Origin: Acidimicrobiia bacterium
GTDB lineage: Bacteria; Actinomycetota; Acidimicrobiia; Spongiisociales; JAHEDJ01
DNA: 8,530 bases
Reading direction: 5' to 3'
NCBI GenBank assembly: GCA_030598025.1
Contig: JAUVQS010000060.1
Span: forward strand, 1-8,530
The notes beneath the pieces are model-generated. The model saw only the letters and a program-made list of their open reading frames with translations. It ran no database searches and was not told the DNA's origin. Position numbers and translations under genes: made by a program. Shown one piece after another: positions 5,826 to 8,530 of this stretch (positions within the stretch are counted from its first letter, which is position 1; every line of letters starts with the position of its first letter).

Positions 5826-6704
5826 CTACCCCACGGTTCGGCGATATACGCGCACCGATAGCGGGACAAACACGACCAGGATCGCGATCGACCAGAGCAG
5901 CGACATCAGCACCTGGCCGCCCACGGACGACGCATCGGCCAGCGCCTGTGCCGGGTTGATTCCGGGGCCGAAATCCGCCAGCGCCTCCTGGCCTAGCATT
6001 AGGCCGCGCAAAGCGTTGGTGGTCACCGTGATCGGTTGCACTTCGGCGAACGTTCGCAGCCAGTCGGGCATGGTCTGGGTGGGCACGAACACCGAACTTG
6101 CAAACACGAGCGGGAACACCGGCAGAAAGACCGCCGACTGCGCAGCTTCCGGGTTCTTCACCGCCAGGCCGATGGAAGCCATGATCCACGACAGGGCGTA
6201 GGCGAATGTCATGGCCACCAGCAGTCCGGCGATGAAACCGAGGAAGCTGGTCTGATAGCGGAACCCCATTACAAACCCCCTGATGACCATGAGGCTGATA
6301 ACGAACCCATTGCGGATCAGGTCCGAAAGGGTCCGACCGGCCAGCACCGCCGAGCGGGCCATAGGCAGCGAACGGAACCGATCGATCACGCCCTTGGACA
6401 GGTCTTCGGTAAGTCCGAGCGCCGTTTGGCCGGCCCCGAAAGCCGCCACCTGGATCAGCAACCCCGGCAGAAGCCAGTTGATGTACTTGCCCTGGGCGAT
6501 CGCCGGGATCGCCTGCCCGATCGCACCACCGAAAACGTAGTTGAACAGCAGCAGGAACATGATCGGCTGGACCGTCGCGAAGATGAGCAACTGCGGCAGC
6601 CGGATGTTGCGCAACAGGTTTCGCTTGGTGATGACGGCGATGTCTTTGGCAGCGTGGAGAGGCGTGATGCGTGCCCGCTCGGAGGGTGGTGTTTGGGTGA
6701 TCAT
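5826..6704 (-). CDS. ABC-2 type exporter permease, DrrB-like
   Basis: This 292-residue integral membrane protein should form the channel of the exporter with the ATPase encoded just upstream. About six membrane segments can be seen, near residues 38-58, 75-97, 132-148, 153-181, 187-206 and 262-283, preceded by a cytoplasmic N-terminal tail of about 35 residues. Between the second and third segments, TEDLSKGVIDRFRSLPM (about 99-115) is the typical cytoplasmic coupling region of ABC-2 permeases such as DrrB. PVFPLVFASSVFVPTQTMPDW with the following PITVTTNALRG is the usual ABC-2 C-terminal signature. The ATG at 6704-6702 shares one base with the ATPase stop codon (TGATG), so the two are translationally coupled. 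The substrate cannot be read from sequence. Relatives export antibiotics, lipids or glycolipids. Confidence 0.92.
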   Translation of the reverse strand: MITQTPPSERARITPLHAAKDIAVITKRNLLRNIRLPQLLIFATVQPIMFLLLFNYVFGGAIGQAIPAIAQGKYINWLLPGLLIQVAAFGAGQTALGLTEDLSKGVIDRFRSLPMARSAVLAGRTLSDLIRNGFVISLMVIRGFVMGFRYQTSFLGFIAGLLVAMTFAYALSWIMASIGLAVKNPEAAQSAVFLPVFPLVFASSVFVPTQTMPDWLRTFAEVQPITVTTNALRGLMLGQEALADFGPGINPAQALADASSVGGQVLMSLLWSIAILVVFVPLSVRVYRRTVG

Positions 6705-7717
6705 CAGTTGCTCCTCCCCCGCGGCCCTCGCCGCTTCGGTGTCGTCACCTTCTCGGACTCGGCTTCAGCTTCTTCAGCGCCACGCCCGGTGAGAGTGAGG
6801 AACACGTCGTCGAGGGTCGGCTTGTGCAGAGCAACGTCCTGCACCGCGATGCCACGTTCGTCGAGTCGGCGCACGACGTTGAGAAGGGTTTGTGAACCAT
6901 CGGGAGCCGGCAGCCGGAGGCTCGAGTGGTACTGATCGAAAGTCGGCACCTCGGTAGAAACTGCAGCGAGCGCCTCGATTGCGTCGTTCCTGACATCGTC
7001 GGCAACGTGCAACTCAATCACCGAACCCCCCATCTGATCCTTCAGTTCATTGCCGGTTCCCTGGGCGATGAGCTTGCCGTTGTCGATAACGCCGATGCGG
7101 TCGGCGAGTTGGTCGGCTTCATCGAGATACTGGGTGGTCAGCAATACGGTGGTGCCGCCGGTGACCAGATCTTTGATGATGTCCCAGAGATCAATGCGGC
7201 TCTGCGGGTCGATTCCCGTCGTCGGTTCGTCGAGGAATAGAACTCTGGGTCGGCCGACCAATGAGGCCGCCAGGTCGAGGCGGCGCCGCATGCCACCCGA
7301 GTAGGTGCGGACCGGTCGATCGGCGGCATCGGAGAGGTGAATGCGGCGGAGGATGTCATCGGCGCGCTGCTTGGCGTCAGAACTAGACAGGTTGTAGAGA
7401 CGTCCGACCATCTCGACGTTTTCACGCCCCGTGAGGTAATCGTCAACCGCCGCGAACTGGCCGGCCAGTCCGATGAGGGTTCGAGCAGACGTGGGATCGG
7501 CCGCCACGTCAACACCGCCCACCTCGGCATATCCGGAGTCGGCGCGCAGCAAGGTGGTGAGCACGCGGATCAAAGTGGTCTTCCCTGCACCGTTCGGCCC
7601 GAGCAGGCCGTAGACAATTCCAGCTTCGAACTCGAGACTCACTCCGTCGAGCGCCACAACGTTCGCCTTTGGAAACGTCTTAACGATGTTCTCGACACGG
7701 ACAATTGGATTACTCAC
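6704..7717 (-). CDS. ABC exporter ATP-binding protein, DrrA-like
   Basis: This 337-residue protein is the nucleotide-binding subunit that powers the adjacent permease. Its motifs in order are Walker A G40-PNGAGKT-T48, Q-loop Q87, signature SGGMRRR from 140, and Walker B VLFLD 159-163 with catalytic E164. The H-loop position holds Gln (TTQYLDEAD, Q196) instead of His, which is also seen in DrrA and actinobacterial relatives. After the ATPase domain, a C-terminal domain of about 100 residues ends in LDDVFL (302-307), the DrrA-type LDEVFL motif involved in assembly with the permease. The protein then closes with an acidic run (AEEAEAESE) and a basic tail (KRRGPRGRSN). The GTG start at 7717-7715 has AAGGGG about seven bases upstream. 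It is the first gene of a two-gene operon. No regulator or biosynthetic cluster is visible nearby, so a drug-export role is only a family-level guess. Confidence 0.94.
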   Translation of the reverse strand: MSNPIVRVENIVKTFPKANVVALDGVSLEFEAGIVYGLLGPNGAGKTTLIRVLTTLLRADSGYAEVGGVDVAADPTSARTLIGLAGQFAAVDDYLTGRENVEMVGRLYNLSSSDAKQRADDILRRIHLSDAADRPVRTYSGGMRRRLDLAASLVGRPRVLFLDEPTTGIDPQSRIDLWDIIKDLVTGGTTVLLTTQYLDEADQLADRIGVIDNGKLIAQGTGNELKDQMGGSVIELHVADDVRNDAIEALAAVSTEVPTFDQYHSSLRLPAPDGSQTLLNVVRRLDERGIAVQDVALHKPTLDDVFLTLTGRGAEEAEAESEKVTTPKRRGPRGRSN

Positions 7718-7874
7718 GCGACTACCCCTTCGAATACATGCGGTCGGAAGAGGCTAGGGGATCAGAAGGACTAGTGGGACACGACCGGGCGGCCCCCCTC
7801 GGCCCCGACCCTCCGGATCGGGCCCACTCCCCCCAAAGGTCGCTCCGCTCCCTGGAGGGAGAGACCAATCATCT

Positions 7875-7976
7875 CCTCCCCTCGCGACGCCGAAGGCGTC
7901 GTGTTGGGTCAACATAGAAAGACCTGTCAGATCACACTGCAAAGACGAGGCCAGGTCTTTCTATGTTGAGGGGAGG
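7875..7976. repeat. Long stem-loop: 18-bp perfect inverted repeat with an outer 9-bp arm
   Basis: The 18 bases at 7909-7926 (TCAACATAGAAAGACCTG) are the exact reverse complement of 7952-7969, with a 25-base loop. A further arm, CCTCCCCTC at 7875-7883, pairs with GAGGGGAGG at 7968-7976, overlapping the first stem by two bases. The left side therefore has about 25 extra bases that the right side lacks. Those extra bases hold a small hairpin of their own (7885-7901). The element could be a MITE-like repeat or a terminator/operator region. No gene on either side reads into it, so termination is a weak explanation. Confidence 0.75.
7885..7901. repeat. Compact 7-bp hairpin inside the larger stem-loop
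   Basis: CGACGCC at 7885-7891 pairs exactly with GGCGTCG at 7895-7901 around the loop GAA. It sits in the part of the left arm with no counterpart on the right arm, as if inserted later or lost from the other side. Confidence 0.65.
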
Positions 7977-8020
7977 TGACCTCGCCGGCAGGCAAGGGCG
8001 GAGGGGGTGCCCAAGCCAAC

Positions 8021-8026
8021 TACGAT
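8021..8026 (+). promoter_or_regulatory. Candidate -10 box for the methyltransferase gene (near-leaderless)
   Basis: TACGAT lies eight bases before the ATG at 8035, and no SD is visible upstream of that ATG. Spacing and form match the candidate box before the hypothetical gene at 4819. No -35 is evident. Confidence 0.3.
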
Positions 8027-8034
8027 GCCGACGA

Positions 8035-8530
8035 ATGACCCACCCGCCGCTCCCCACCTCAATCCGGGTACTGCCCGGCACCGACGTCGAGGGCGAATGG
8101 GACCGCTTCGCCCCGTTCGAAGCGATGCATCACCTCCACGAGATCTGCAACCCGATGACGCATGACTCCCTCGATGAGCTTCTGGTCTACCTGGCCCCGG
8201 CCGATGGTGAAAGGATGATCGACATCGCTTGCGGTCACGGCGAGTTGCTCATCCGCGCGGCCGAGAATCCTCAGATAGACGGAGTCGGCCTCGATCTCTC
8301 ACCCTGGGTTCTGGTCCGGGCGGCCGCAAGAGCGGAAAGCCGCAATCTGTCGGGGACGGTCGATTGGTGGCTGGGAGAAGGCGCCGCACTCGACAGGGAT
8401 CAGAGTTGGGAGGTGGCCACCTGCCTCGGGGCATCGTGGATCTGGCATGGATTTATGGGAACGCTCAGAGCATTGGCCGTGCGGACCCGACCGGGCGGTC
8501 GACTCGCCATTGGTGACCTGCGCACGAAGA
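8035..8530 (+). CDS. Class I SAM-dependent methyltransferase (C-terminus beyond window)
   Basis: My translation from ATG 8035 is open for 165 codons to the right edge and continues beyond it. Another ATG at 8025 is in a different frame and does not give this protein. The Rossmann-type SAM-binding fold is shown by motif I, MIDIACGHGELL at 61-72 (D63, G67, G69). The acidic post-I residue is D87 in GVGLDLSPW. A later RPGGRLAIGD at 152-161 is the usual beta-4/beta-5 region. The N-terminal 60 residues include PFEAMHHLHEICNPMTHDSLDELL, a helical lid typical of small-molecule methyltransferases. The methyl acceptor is unknown. The substrate-binding C-terminal part is not in the window. It is divergent from the exporter operon across a hairpin-rich gap; co-function with the exporter is possible but not shown. 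Confidence 0.88.
   Translation, partial: MTHPPLPTSIRVLPGTDVEGEWDRFAPFEAMHHLHEICNPMTHDSLDELLVYLAPADGERMIDIACGHGELLIRAAENPQIDGVGLDLSPWVLVRAAARAESRNLSGTVDWWLGEGAALDRDQSWEVATCLGASWIWHGFMGTLRALAVRTRPGGRLAIGDLRTK

Larger units (their letters stand above)
7718..8034. other. Divergent intergenic region rich in hairpins, no gene seen
   Basis: This 317-bp stretch separates the exporter operon from the methyltransferase gene. The part nearest the exporter carries only its SD and no clear promoter. From about 7801 there are pyrimidine-rich and purine-rich stretches with small stems: GGCCCCGA 7801-7808 against TCGGGCC 7818-7824 (one bulge), and CTCCCT/AGGGAG around 7848-7861. The 18-bp inverted repeat listed separately follows. 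Short open frames here lack start context and are products of the repeats. Confidence 0.7.

Noticed and set aside
6036..6935. 299-codon plus-strand frame opposite the ABC permease and ATPase
   Set aside because: It is low-complexity Arg/Gly/His-rich translation spanning two real genes on the other strand.
7754..7942. Short minus-strand open frame (62 codons) in the hairpin-rich intergenic region
   Set aside because: It is made of repeat sequence, rich in Gly/Pro/Arg, with no SD and no family match that I recognise.

Overview
The window is GC-rich bacterial chromosome with tightly packed genes, GTG starts alongside ATG, recognisable Shine-Dalgarno (SD) sites and an actinobacterial flavour. 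The flavour comes from a DrrAB-type exporter whose ATPase carries Gln in the H-loop, and from two plus-strand genes that seem to start almost at their transcription start. I would place it in the Actinobacteria, possibly an uncultured Acidimicrobiia-like lineage. The phylum is a moderate-confidence inference and anything below it is a guess. No phage, transposase, CRISPR or RNA gene was seen.

Left half (1-4714, all minus strand, read right to left): a Leu/Val-type amino-acid dehydrogenase (4714-3632) is followed after 9 bases by a single-chain branched-chain 2-oxoacid dehydrogenase E1 (alpha and beta halves fused, 3622-1589). The E1 SD overlaps the dehydrogenase stop codon. Together they deaminate a branched-chain amino acid and then begin oxidative decarboxylation of the 2-oxoacid. 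E2 and E3 are not in the window. Some 130 bases further on, past a 13-bp perfect stem-loop, lies a protein joining a Rieske 2Fe-2S domain to an FMN/3Fe-4S glutamate-synthase-like domain (1459 to beyond base 1). It runs off the left edge.

Middle (4715-5822): a short divergent promoter region separates the catabolic genes from a plus-strand conserved-looking protein of unknown function (4819-5592). The gap after this gene is filled almost exactly by a 230-bp imperfect palindrome (5593-5822). It lies between two converging genes and has a perfect 10-bp palindrome at its exact centre.

Right half (5826-8530): a two-gene minus-strand operon encodes a DrrA/DrrB-like ABC exporter (ATPase 7717-6704, permease 6704-5826, joined by a one-base stop/start overlap). 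A 317-bp divergent intergenic region (7718-8034) holds several hairpins, including an 18-bp perfect inverted repeat. Then a class I SAM-dependent methyltransferase begins (8035 to beyond the right edge).

The protein-coding content is mostly recognisable families. The less ordinary parts are the Rieske/glutamate-synthase fusion beside a branched-chain amino-acid operon, and the large palindromic elements in three intergenic regions.
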